The position numbers and the translations under genes are program-made. Below the pieces are notes generated by a model, which saw only the letters and a program-made list of their open reading frames with translations, made no database searches and was not told where the DNA came from. DNA of 5,204 bases, taken from NCBI GenBank assembly GCA_945917385.1, contig CAMEHJ010000105.1:1-5204 (forward strand). The letters run 5' to 3'. Source of the DNA: an uncultured bacterium. Lineage in GTDB: Bacteria; Bacillota_A; Clostridia; Oscillospirales; Oscillospiraceae. Positions 1-5,204 of this stretch are shown one piece after another. Every line of letters starts with the position of its first letter. Position 1 is the first letter of the stretch.

Positions 1-37
1 CAAATGCGGTGAGTGTTCAACTCCCGTTGGACTAAAC
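1..37. other. Left-edge spacer downstream of the PBP gene
   Basis: These 37 bases follow the PBP stop codon on the minus strand. A GGGAG (21-25, minus) could be part of a ribosome binding site, but no start codon at a sensible distance is visible. There is no terminator, so the operon probably continues to the left; by analogy with other dcw clusters the next gene would be a murein synthesis gene, which cannot be seen here. Confidence 0.4.
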
Positions 38-2359
38 CTAATACCTCCCAAGCAGGGACGCATCCTCATCTATCAGTGTGACTTCTATTATACACCCGTG
101 GTCAACCTCTGTTCCGCCCGGCAGGCTCTGACTGCTGACTATCTGTTTTTCGGCGTCGGTAACGGCGCTTCTCGTGCGAAGATATATCCCGTAGTATGAG
201 AGCGTATCCCGCGCATCAGAATAGCTCATGCCGATTACCTCCGGTATAAGCTCCGTATCCTCCGAGCGTTCCTTCTCCAGATAAACTATGACCTCGCTCC
301 CCGGCGCGATCGACGCGCCCGCCGCCGGAAGCTGGTCGGTGACCATACTGCCCTCGCCGATCGTGCGGTATCGAAGCTCAGCGTCCCTGAGCTTTTCCGC
401 CGCCTCCGGCAAATCGCCCCCGACGAGCTGGGGCATGACCGTGTTTATCTTCTCTCCGCTGTTTTCCGGCTCCACGCCGAGATACGGGAGAATGTCCGCC
501 ATCATACTGCCGACAACGGGTGCCGCCATCTGTCCGCCGCTTATGTAGATTCCGGACTTATCAGAGGGCGTGTCGAGAAAGACGAGTATCGCAATCTCCG
601 GCTTATCCGCCGGGGCAAAGCCGATGAAGGACACGATATATTCCTTCTCGCCCGTTTTCGCCTCAAGGCTGACCTTTTCGCTCGTTCCTGTTTTTCCGCC
701 TATCCTGTAAAGCGCTACGGCAGCGTTTCTGCCGGTGCCCTCCTTCGAGTCTCCGACGACCTTTTCAAGTATCGTGCGCACCTTCTCGCTCGTCTCCTCG
801 CTTATCACCTGGCGCACCGTCTCCGGCTCACGCTCAAGGCTCACGGCGCCGTCTCTGTCGATTATCCGGCGCACAACGTAGGGGCGCATAAGATTCCCGC
901 CGTTAACGCAGGCGCTCACTGCCGTGATGAGCTGAAGCGGGGTAATGGTAAAGGTCTGCCCGAATGAGGCCGCCGCAAGCTGCGACTGATTTTTCGCCGC
1001 GCAGAAGGTATTCTTACTCCACCAGATACTTCCGCTCTCCCCGGCAAGGTCGATGCCGGTTTTGGCGGTCAGGTTCTCGTCCGGGTCGCTGCTCTGATTG
1101 AGAAAGCCGAAGGCCTCACAGTAGTCGTAAAACCGCTCCGCGCCGACGCGCGTTCCGATGTTCACGAAGGCGACGTTGCAGGAGTGCTGTACCGCCTGCG
1201 TCAGATCCTGCGAGCCGTGTCCGCCCGATTTCCAGCAGCGTATAGGGCTTGTGCGCCCTATTACATTGACGTTTCCTCCGCAGTAAAAGCGGCTGTTCAA
1301 ATCAACCGCGCCTTCTTCAAGCGCCATGGAGAGCGTAATTATCTTAAAGGTCGAGCCGGGTTCGTAGGTGTCACAGAGCGCCTTGTTGCGCCACTGGAGC
1401 GTCTGCGCGTCATGAAGGATCCGGTTTTTCTCCTCCTCGTTTTGCGCAAGCTCCATCTGCTGCTTGACCTCATCGCTCACGTTGAGGAAGTTATTCAGAT
1501 CGTAGCCGCCCACCGAGGCCATCGCAAGTATCTCGCCGGTGTTCACATTCATCGCGATCGCGCCCGCGCCGTTTTGGATATCGTAATCCGAGACGGCCTG
1601 TTTGAGATGCTTCTCGACGTAATACTGTATCGTCGTGTCGAGCGTTGTCACGATGCTGCTTCCGTCCTCGCCGGGGTAATACTCCTCGTACTTGTCAAAC
1701 AGCATTTCCGTGCCGTAGGCGTTTGTTATCCTCACGGTTCTGTCGGGACTTCCCGAAAGCTCCGCGTCATACTGCGCCTCCAGCCCCTCAAGTCCGTAAT
1801 TGTCCGTCCCGACGAAGCCGATGACATGGCAGGCAAGAGAGGAATTTGGGTAATAGCGCTTGGTGTCGGCCTCAAGCCTGACGCCGCGGATGTTGTTCTC
1901 GCTCTTGAACGCGCGAACTTCGTCCGCCTTGTCCTTTTCAAGCTTCTTTGCCGCCGTGACGTACCAGCTTCCCGTTCTCCCGGTCTTTTCATACACTTCG
2001 TCGTAATCGAGGCCGAGTATCTCGGAAAGCCCCCTTGCGATAAGCTCCCTGTCCTCGCCGTACATCTCTATCTCCGCGGGGCTTAAATAGACATTGTCCA
2101 CCGACGCGCTCACGGCGAGGGCATTCATATTCCTGTCATATATCGTCCCGCGCAGCGCCGCCCCCGACACGCTTCTGAGCTGCTGCTGTACGGCAAGATT
2201 TTCGTATTTCTCATGGTCGATTATCTGAAGCTTATACAGTCTCGCGATAAGCACCGCGAAAGCCGCGACGCCGAACACCGCCATGAGAAACAGCGCCCTG
2301 CGCAGCATTTGCCCTGTCGGCGCGGCGCGGAGCGCACTTTTACTTTTATTATCGGGCAT
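38..2359 (-). CDS. ftsI: Class B penicillin-binding protein with two PASTA domains (FtsI/PBP2B/SpoVD family)
   Basis: Membrane-anchored DD-transpeptidase that cross-links peptidoglycan stem peptides outside the membrane, at the division or spore septum. Residue numbers use the ATG at 2359 (773 aa). Seen: a short basic cytoplasmic tail, one membrane segment at about 19-39, the class B signature RGTIYDRN at 70-77 in the dimerisation (pedestal) domain, and the transpeptidase motifs STFK (336-339, catalytic Ser336), SCN (393-395) and KTGT (556-559). Two PASTA repeats follow at about 640-696 and 703-764. Two PASTA repeats fit vegetative PBP2B/PBP2x; Cys375 and Cys394 resemble the SpoVD pair, so the septal versus sporulation role is unresolved. 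Start choice: the frame is open back to a TTG at 2425 inside ftsL, but the ATG at 2359 has AGGAG 6 nt upstream and gives a normal PBP N-terminus. It is the last visible gene of the operon and ends in TAG. Family assignment is very secure; the symbol is less so. Confidence 0.95.
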   Translation of the reverse strand: MPDNKSKSALRAAPTGQMLRRALFLMAVFGVAAFAVLIARLYKLQIIDHEKYENLAVQQQLRSVSGAALRGTIYDRNMNALAVSASVDNVYLSPAEIEMYGEDRELIARGLSEILGLDYDEVYEKTGRTGSWYVTAAKKLEKDKADEVRAFKSENNIRGVRLEADTKRYYPNSSLACHVIGFVGTDNYGLEGLEAQYDAELSGSPDRTVRITNAYGTEMLFDKYEEYYPGEDGSSIVTTLDTTIQYYVEKHLKQAVSDYDIQNGAGAIAMNVNTGEILAMASVGGYDLNNFLNVSDEVKQQMELAQNEEEKNRILHDAQTLQWRNKALCDTYEPGSTFKIITLSMALEEGAVDLNSRFYCGGNVNVIGRTSPIRCWKSGGHGSQDLTQAVQHSCNVAFVNIGTRVGAERFYDYCEAFGFLNQSSDPDENLTAKTGIDLAGESGSIWWSKNTFCAAKNQSQLAAASFGQTFTITPLQLITAVSACVNGGNLMRPYVVRRIIDRDGAVSLEREPETVRQVISEETSEKVRTILEKVVGDSKEGTGRNAAVALYRIGGKTGTSEKVSLEAKTGEKEYIVSFIGFAPADKPEIAILVFLDTPSDKSGIYISGGQMAAPVVGSMMADILPYLGVEPENSGEKINTVMPQLVGGDLPEAAEKLRDAELRYRTIGEGSMVTDQLPAAGASIAPGSEVIVYLEKERSEDTELIPEVIGMSYSDARDTLSYYGIYLRTRSAVTDAEKQIVSSQSLPGGTEVDHGCIIEVTLIDEDASLLGRY

Positions 2360-2365
2360 AATTAA

Positions 2366-2370
2366 CTCCT
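2366..2370 (-). promoter_or_regulatory. Ribosome binding site of the PBP gene
   Basis: AGGAG on the minus strand lies 6 nt before the ATG at 2359. It decides the start: the alternative TTG at 2425 has no comparable Shine-Dalgarno sequence and lies inside the ftsL coding region. Confidence 0.85.
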
Positions 2371-2402
2371 GCTGAAATAATTGTACAACCAATTTATTCA
2401 GC
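2371..2402 (-). other. Imperfect stem-loop in the ftsL-PBP gap, abutting the RBS
   Basis: On the minus strand, GCTGAATAAATTG and CAATTATTTCAGC flank the 6-nt loop GTTGTA. Eleven of 13 positions pair; the two mismatches form a small internal loop (T/T and A/A). The right arm ends directly at the AGGAG of the PBP gene. The loop and its neighbours also contain the 8-bp palindrome TTGTACAA. It could be an RNA hairpin affecting translation, processing or stability, or a DNA operator. There is no T-run after the stem, so it is not an intrinsic terminator. The inverted repeat is seen directly; any function is inferred. Confidence 0.55.
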
Positions 2403-2414
2403 TTATCATGCCCC

Positions 2415-2696
2415 TTATTCCACAAGCCTGATAAAATAAATCTGTTCCGCCGTCGGGGCGCGCATATCGAGCCGCTCCCTGGCGTATTCGTCGATTATCT
2501 GAATGTCGAAATTGCTCTCTATCTTAGCGCGGAGCACTCTGTTCTCCGTTTCAAGCGCTTCAATTTGCTCTGTCGTGTCGGTGAGGAAGGCGTTTACCCC
2601 CGCCGTTTCGATCGACCTGTACAGGCTCATGACGAGCAGTACCGCCGAAAAGCAGGCGCATATCAGCAGAAAAACAATCGAATTCAGATTTTTCAC
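2415..2696 (-). CDS. ftsL: FtsL-like cell division protein
   Basis: A 93-aa bitopic membrane protein of the FtsL/DivIC (septum formation initiator) type, expected to form a complex with DivIC and DivIB/FtsQ at the divisome and to help activate the septal transpeptidase. Seen: a very short N-terminus, a hydrophobic membrane segment at about 6-24, a predicted extracytoplasmic coiled coil at about 36-63 (TEQIEALETENRVLRAKIE), and a C-terminal YARERLDMRAP segment at 71-81 followed by QIYFI, typical of the family. The start is a GTG whose last two bases lie in the rsmH stop (GTGA, 4-bp overlap), indicating translational coupling. The Shine-Dalgarno is weak (a GAGGGTGG stretch about 10 nt upstream). 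FtsL sequences diverge strongly, so the name rests on topology, size, the C-terminal motif and its position between rsmH and the PBP; a plain DivIC-like label is the main alternative. Confidence 0.85.
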   Translation of the reverse strand: MKNLNSIVFLLICACFSAVLLVMSLYRSIETAGVNAFLTDTTEQIEALETENRVLRAKIESNFDIQIIDEYARERLDMRAPTAEQIYFIRLVE

Positions 2697-3628
2697 ACGC
2701 GCTCTGCCACCCTCAGCTTTGCGCTCCTTGAGCGCGGATTAACTTCAAGCTCCTCAGCCGAGGGAAGTATCGGCTTTCTGTACACGCTTTTCAATGTCTG
2801 CTTGAAGCCGCAGGTGCATATCGGCGCTTCGCGCGGGCAGGTGCAGCCGTTCTCCCTCGATGCGATGCCGGACTTGATTATCCTGTCCTCAAGCGAGTGG
2901 AAGCTTATCACGCACAGCCTACCGCCCTTATTCAGCTTGTCCGGCGCCGTCTCCATCATCCTTGAAATGGAGCCGAGCTCATCATTGACCGCAATGCGTA
3001 TCGCCTGAAAGCTGCGCTTTGCCGGGTGCTGTTTTTCTCTCAGCGCGGCGGCGGGCATAGCGCCCTTGATGATGTCAACAAGCTCAAGCGTCGTCTCAAT
3101 GGGCTTTCGAGCGCGGTGGGAGATGATCGCCGCGCTTATCCTGCGGGCATATCGCTCCTCGCCGTAGTCCCACAGAATACGGTTGAGCCGGTTTTCGTCC
3201 CATGTGTTTACAATGTCATAAGCGGTAAGGCTCTCGCTCGAGTCCATTCTCATATCGAGCGGCGCATCGCCCATGTAGGAAAAGCCGCGCTCAATCTCGT
3301 CAAGCTGGGGTGATGACACGCCGAGGTCAAACAGCATTCCGTCCACTCCGCTTATGCCGAGCCTGTCTATGATATCCGCCGCGTCGCAGAAATTGCCGTG
3401 GACAAAGGTAATTTTATCCCCGAAAGCGGCAAGACGCTTACCGGCTCTCTCAATAGCCGTCTCGTCTCTGTCGATGCAGATAAGACGGCCGGTACTGAGC
3501 CGGGAAGCGATCTGGTACGAATGGCCGCCCAGACCGAGCGTACCGTCAAGGTACACCCCGTCGGGCTTTATGTTCAGATTTTCAATGCACTCGTTCAGCA
3601 AGACCGAGTAATGTCTGGGTTCGTCCAT
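2693..3628 (-). CDS. rsmH: 16S rRNA (cytosine(1402)-N(4))-methyltransferase RsmH (MraW)
   Basis: A 311-aa cytoplasmic SAM-dependent methyltransferase that modifies N4 of C1402 in the 16S rRNA decoding centre. All family landmarks are visible: HYSVLLNE (6-13), the SAM-binding loop DGTLGLGGHS (28-37), CIDRDETAI (51-59), FDLGVSSPQLD (100-110), PLDMRMD (123-129), HPAKRSFQAIRIAVNDEL (201-218), ISFHSLEDRI (241-250), and a CTC...CTCG cysteine cluster (Cys262, 264, 271, 273). The end NPRSRSAKLRVAER is also typical, and the length is normal. The ATG at 3628 shares one base with the mraZ stop (TGATG). A TTG directly before it (3631) is also in frame and sits 8 nt after GGAGGAG, against 11 nt for the ATG, so initiation may use either with a one-residue difference. 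The gene ends in a 4-bp overlap with ftsL. Confidence 0.98.
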   Translation of the reverse strand: MDEPRHYSVLLNECIENLNIKPDGVYLDGTLGLGGHSYQIASRLSTGRLICIDRDETAIERAGKRLAAFGDKITFVHGNFCDAADIIDRLGISGVDGMLFDLGVSSPQLDEIERGFSYMGDAPLDMRMDSSESLTAYDIVNTWDENRLNRILWDYGEERYARRISAAIISHRARKPIETTLELVDIIKGAMPAAALREKQHPAKRSFQAIRIAVNDELGSISRMMETAPDKLNKGGRLCVISFHSLEDRIIKSGIASRENGCTCPREAPICTCGFKQTLKSVYRKPILPSAEELEVNPRSRSAKLRVAERV

Positions 3629-4044
3629 CAAAATTCAAGCTCCTCCATGACCGCGGCGATGTTCTCCGGGGTAGTCTCGATCTCAAAGACCTTGCTCCAT
3701 GCAGCGCTGTCCCACAGTTCCGCGTGGTTGTTGCACCCAACGACCGTGACGTTCTTTTCAAAGCCCGCGTACTCCCTGAGGTTCTGCGGAATCAGTACTC
3801 TGCCCTGACTGTCAAGCTCGCACTTGGCGGCGTGCGCAAACAGGGGGCGCATCTTGCGCTGTTTAACGTAAGGCATGGCGTTTACCTTATCGGAAAACTC
3901 CTTCCAGCTCTCACTGCTGTACGCGCAAAGGCACCTGTCCATCGACAGCGTTATAAAAAATCTCTCGCCCAGTTCCTCACGGAGCTTAGCGGGAATAAAA
4001 AGTCTGCCCTTGCTGTCAAGGGAGTGTTGATATTCGCCGGTCAT
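3628..4044 (-). CDS. mraZ: Transcriptional regulator MraZ
   Basis: A 138-aa DNA-binding protein that occupies direct repeats upstream of its own gene and controls the dcw cluster; in E. coli it is an autorepressor that forms a large ring oligomer. Seen: two tandem SpoVT/AbrB-like half-domains, each with the family motif: DSKGRLFIPAKLR (10-22) and DSQGRVLIPQNLR (78-90). The start MTGEYQHSLD is the usual MraZ N-terminus. The frame extends up to a GTG at 4095, but that codon lies at the predicted transcript start and inside the operator repeats, and would add 17 non-family residues, so the ATG at 4044 is chosen; an AGGGGG sits 10 nt upstream of it. The last codons (MEELEF) contain the Shine-Dalgarno of rsmH. 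It is the first gene of its operon, with matching operator repeats in the leader. Confidence 0.97.
   Translation of the reverse strand: MTGEYQHSLDSKGRLFIPAKLREELGERFFITLSMDRCLCAYSSESWKEFSDKVNAMPYVKQRKMRPLFAHAAKCELDSQGRVLIPQNLREYAGFEKNVTVVGCNNHAELWDSAAWSKVFEIETTPENIAAVMEELEF
3640..3646 (-). promoter_or_regulatory. Ribosome binding site of rsmH, inside the end of mraZ
   Basis: GGAGGAG on the minus strand is the Glu-Glu codon region of MraZ. It lies 8 nt before an in-frame TTG and 11 nt before the ATG of rsmH, so the last mraZ codons double as the rsmH translation signal. Confidence 0.8.
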
Positions 4045-4054
4045 TGTGTCGTTT

Positions 4055-4060
4055 CCCCCT
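4055..4060 (-). promoter_or_regulatory. Ribosome binding site of mraZ
   Basis: AGGGGG on the minus strand, 10 nt before the ATG at 4044. The spacing is slightly long, but it is the only purine-rich candidate in the leader at a usable distance. It supports the short MraZ start over the GTG at 4095. Confidence 0.65.
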
Positions 4061-4069
4061 GCCTGATTT

Positions 4070-4094
4070 CCCCATTTTGCACCACTTAACACCA
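4070..4094 (-). promoter_or_regulatory. MraZ operator: three TGGKG direct repeats, 10-bp period
   Basis: On the minus strand the leader reads TGGTG (4090-4094), 5 nt, TGGTG (4080-4084), 5 nt, TGGGG (4070-4074). The two upstream copies share the longer core AAGTGGTG/GAGTGGTG. E. coli MraZ is known to bind TGGGN elements separated by 5 nt upstream of mraZ, and AAAGTGG-type repeats are described in Mollicutes. The repeats begin a few bases after the predicted transcript start, so bound MraZ would block initiation or early elongation. Degenerate units (TAGGG at 4100-4104, AGGCA at 4060-4064) continue the 10-bp phase on both sides. The repeats are seen directly; binding is inferred. Confidence 0.85.
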
Positions 4095-4106
4095 CTCTGC
4101 CCTACT

Positions 4107-4135
4107 ATTATAGGTTGACCCCGTAGAAAAATCAA
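4107..4135 (-). promoter_or_regulatory. SigA-type promoter of the mraZ operon
   Basis: On the minus strand, a -35 box TTGATT (4130-4135; 4 of 6 consensus bases), a 17-bp spacer and a perfect -10 box TATAAT (4107-4112). The predicted start is near 4099, giving a leader of about 55 nt with the MraZ repeats at its beginning. An A-rich tract at about 4161-4175 lies upstream, somewhat far for a classical UP element. The only terminator between this promoter and the upstream gene faces the same way, consistent with a fresh transcription unit starting here. Confidence 0.88.
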
Positions 4136-4277
4136 GTGAAACTTTCTTCATAAATCTGACAATTTTTTCTTTTTCCGTCAGAGCCCATACTCCGTATGTC
4201 TTGGTTGAAAATTCAAGCGCATCCGGTGCAGTGAGCAGGGGCTTCCGGCGCATTCAGCTTCGTACTTTTACGACGAA
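4136..4277. other. Gene-free spacer between the terminator and the mraZ promoter
   Basis: No coding region is supported here on either strand. It contains an A/T tract (4161-4175) enclosed by the 6-bp inverted repeat TCTGAC (4155-4160) / GTCAGA (4177-4182), and a small perfect hairpin CATAC-TCC-GTATG (4186-4198). Neither matches a regulatory element I recognise. Confidence 0.6.
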
Positions 4278-4309
4278 AAAACACCGGGTGACACTTCACC
4301 CGGTGTTTT
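4278..4309 (-). terminator. Intrinsic terminator of the coaD unit
   Basis: A perfect 14-bp stem: AAAACACCGGGTGA, loop of 4 nt, TCACCCGGTGTTTT. Read on the minus strand, the GC-rich stem runs into six T residues (4281-4276), as expected for Rho-independent termination. It lies 17 bp after the stop of the coiled-coil gene and insulates the mraZ operon from it. On the plus strand the T-run is shorter and no plus-strand gene precedes it, so the minus direction is the working one. Confidence 0.95.
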
Positions 4310-4325
4310 CTGCATATACAAAATA

Positions 4326-4823
4326 TTATTCCTCTTTTTTATCGGCGGCGGAATCCTGCTGAGTTCCGATGGAGCGGAAGGAGGCGTGCGCAGTTTTCAC
4401 GGTGCTGAGCGCGGCTGTCATGCTCTCCTCGGTCTGGCGCATGATATCGTCGATATAATCGCTTGCCACGCGGCGAAGCTCACGCGACTTGGTCTCGGCG
4501 GCATTGATCATTTCGGTGCTTCTCGCCTTGGCAACACGGACAATCTCCTGTTCCTCGACCATGGCCTTTGCCTTTTCCTCCGCCGCCTTTCTGAGCGCTT
4601 CTGCCTCACGCTTGGCGTTGCCGATAAACTCGTCGCGCGCGGCGACAAGGCGCTTTGCCTCCGCAATGGAGGACGGGAGACTTGCCTTGATATCGTTTAT
4701 GATCTCAATGGCCTTTTCTCTCTCGATGATGCACTTATCGTTGCCGAGGGGTACGCCCCAGGCCTCCGTCACCATACCGTACAGGATGTCGAGCAGTTCA
4801 AGAACGTCGTTATTATTATCCAT
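4326..4823 (-). CDS. Uncharacterised coiled-coil protein of the coaD locus (often annotated 'ATPase')
   Basis: A 165-aa soluble, mostly alpha-helical protein of unknown function. Seen: an N-terminal head of about 45 residues with a W-GVPLGNDKCIIERE segment; then a long charged, Ala/Glu/Lys/Arg-rich helical stretch from about 50 to 135 (AEAKRLVAARDEF..., AKREAEALRKAAEEKAKAMVEEQE), resembling the stalk of ATP synthase b subunits or the coiled coil of DivIVA-like proteins; and a short polar tail ending DKKEE. There is no signal peptide, membrane segment or Walker motif, so an 'ATPase' label would be misleading. I recall similar proteins next to coaD in many Clostridia (memory, not a search). Start: the ATG at 4823 lies 1 bp after the coaD stop with GGGGG 10 nt upstream; an ATG at 4832 would add MSE, overlap coaD by 8 bp and leave GGGGG only 1 nt away. 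The terminator follows directly. A scaffold or envelope role is speculation. Confidence 0.8.
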   Translation of the reverse strand: MDNNNDVLELLDILYGMVTEAWGVPLGNDKCIIEREKAIEIINDIKASLPSSIAEAKRLVAARDEFIGNAKREAEALRKAAEEKAKAMVEEQEIVRVAKARSTEMINAAETKSRELRRVASDYIDDIMRQTEESMTAALSTVKTAHASFRSIGTQQDSAADKKEE

Positions 4824-4824
4824 C

Positions 4825-5204
4825 TCACTCATTCCCCCACAGTTTAGCCTTATTTTCTATTTCTTCGATGATCTCATTCGGCACAAGCCCGGAGAGGTCT
4901 GCACCGTAGCGCGCCATTTCCCTGACGGCAGACGAGCTGAGAAACGTGTATTTCTCGCTTGAGGTGAGAAACATCGTCTCCATTTCGGGGTTAATGTGCT
5001 TGTTGATGAGGTTCATCTGAAATTCGTATTCAAAGTCGGAAGCGGCGCGAAGACCCTTGACTATCACAGCGTGCTCATACTTTTTCGCATACTCCGCGAG
5101 CAGCCCGGAGGAAGTTTCCACGCTGACATTGGGAAATCTCTCGATAGTCTTTTCAACCATCCGGACTCTCTCCTCGATGGTAAACATCGGTGAGGTTTTT
5201 GTAG
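4825..5204 (-). CDS. coaD: Phosphopantetheine adenylyltransferase (CoaD), partial, 5' end off the right edge
   Basis: Transfers AMP from ATP to 4'-phosphopantetheine to give dephospho-CoA, the penultimate step of coenzyme A synthesis, in the cytoplasm. The visible 125 C-terminal residues include TKTSPMFTIEERV (family form NPxKxPLFTxEERV), GLLAEYA, the substrate-binding KGLRAASDFEYEFQMNLIN segment, and the nucleotide-binding FLSSSAVREMARYGADLSGLVP near the end. The usual length is about 160 aa, so roughly 35-40 residues are missing, including the N-terminal nucleotide-binding GSFDPxTxGH motif. The frame stays open past the ATG at 5187 to the window end, so that ATG is internal, not the start. 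The KGLR motif has Lys where many homologues have Arg (RGLR), a conservative change. It ends TGA, 1 bp before the downstream gene, with which it is probably co-transcribed. Confidence 0.97.
   Translation of the reverse strand, partial: TKTSPMFTIEERVRMVEKTIERFPNVSVETSSGLLAEYAKKYEHAVIVKGLRAASDFEYEFQMNLINKHINPEMETMFLTSSEKYTFLSSSAVREMARYGADLSGLVPNEIIEEIENKAKLWGNE

Noticed and set aside
4..36. tRNA-like 3' half on the plus strand, with GTTCAAC resembling a T-loop
   Set aside because: The flanking bases do not form a 5-bp T-stem around that loop, there is no CCA or plausible acceptor partner, and the 5' half would lie outside the window.
1184..2086. Long plus-strand open frame (300 codons) antisense to the PBP gene
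   Set aside because: It is antisense to the transpeptidase region with its STFK and SCN motifs, has an unstructured, basic composition and no recognisable motif, and is expected by chance opposite a GC-rich gene.
2376..2410. Internal promoter in the ftsL-PBP gap (TACAAT as a -10 box, or a SigE-like TGTACAAT)
   Set aside because: No acceptable -35 partner at the right spacing for either sigma factor; the TACAAT is better explained as part of the inverted repeat.
4045..4095. Longer MraZ starting at the GTG at 4095 (155 aa)
   Set aside because: The GTG lies at or next to the predicted transcript start and inside the TGGKG repeats, and the added 17 residues do not resemble the MraZ N-terminus. 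The ATG at 4044 gives the standard MTGEYQHSLD start.
5185..5187. ATG at 5187 as the start of a short CoaD (120 aa)
   Set aside because: The frame continues upstream as TKTSP, matching the family just before FTxEERV; the catalytic N-terminal motif must lie beyond the edge, so this Met is internal.
1..5204. Novel defence, mobile or otherwise undescribed system
   Set aside because: No transposase, integrase, recombinase, CRISPR repeat, toxin-antitoxin pair or long repeat is visible; five of the six genes belong to well-known housekeeping families in their usual order.

Overview
All six genes in this window lie on the minus strand and form two adjacent units. The gene set suggests a Gram-positive Firmicute, most likely a moderately GC-rich member of the class Clostridia (Oscillospiraceae-like). 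Three things point there: mraZ-rsmH-ftsL-PBP is the standard head of the division and cell wall (dcw) cluster; the penicillin-binding protein carries C-terminal PASTA repeats; and coaD is followed by a coiled-coil protein of a type I associate with clostridial coaD loci. The taxonomic placement is inference from gene content and style, not from a search.

In transcription order (right to left), the window opens inside coaD (coenzyme A synthesis; its N-terminal third lies beyond the right edge). One base after its stop comes a soluble coiled-coil protein of unknown function. This unit ends in a strong 14-bp intrinsic terminator at 4278-4309. About 140 bp without a recognisable gene follow, containing two short inverted repeats and an A/T-rich tract.

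The second unit starts at a near-ideal housekeeping promoter (TTGATT, 17 bp, TATAAT on the minus strand). Just downstream, in the leader, are three TGGKG elements spaced exactly 10 bp apart. They match the known operator design of MraZ, so autorepression by the first gene product is a well-supported inference. The unit then runs mraZ (transcription factor), rsmH (16S rRNA methyltransferase), ftsL (small divisome membrane protein) and a class B penicillin-binding transpeptidase with two PASTA domains. The first two junctions overlap by 1 and 4 bp and imply translational coupling. The third is different: a 55-bp A/T-rich gap whose imperfect 13-nt-arm hairpin abuts the PBP ribosome binding site. 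The PBP has a SpoVD-like cysteine pair around its SxN motif, so a redox-controlled sporulation role is possible as well as a septal one.

Together the genes control and build the division septum: MraZ sets expression, FtsL helps assemble the septal synthase, the PBP cross-links peptidoglycan, and RsmH is the conserved ribosome-modifying passenger. I found no mobile element, CRISPR array, RNA gene or unprecedented system. The region is a canonical housekeeping locus, and the points worth a second look are regulatory details and the uncharacterised coiled-coil protein.
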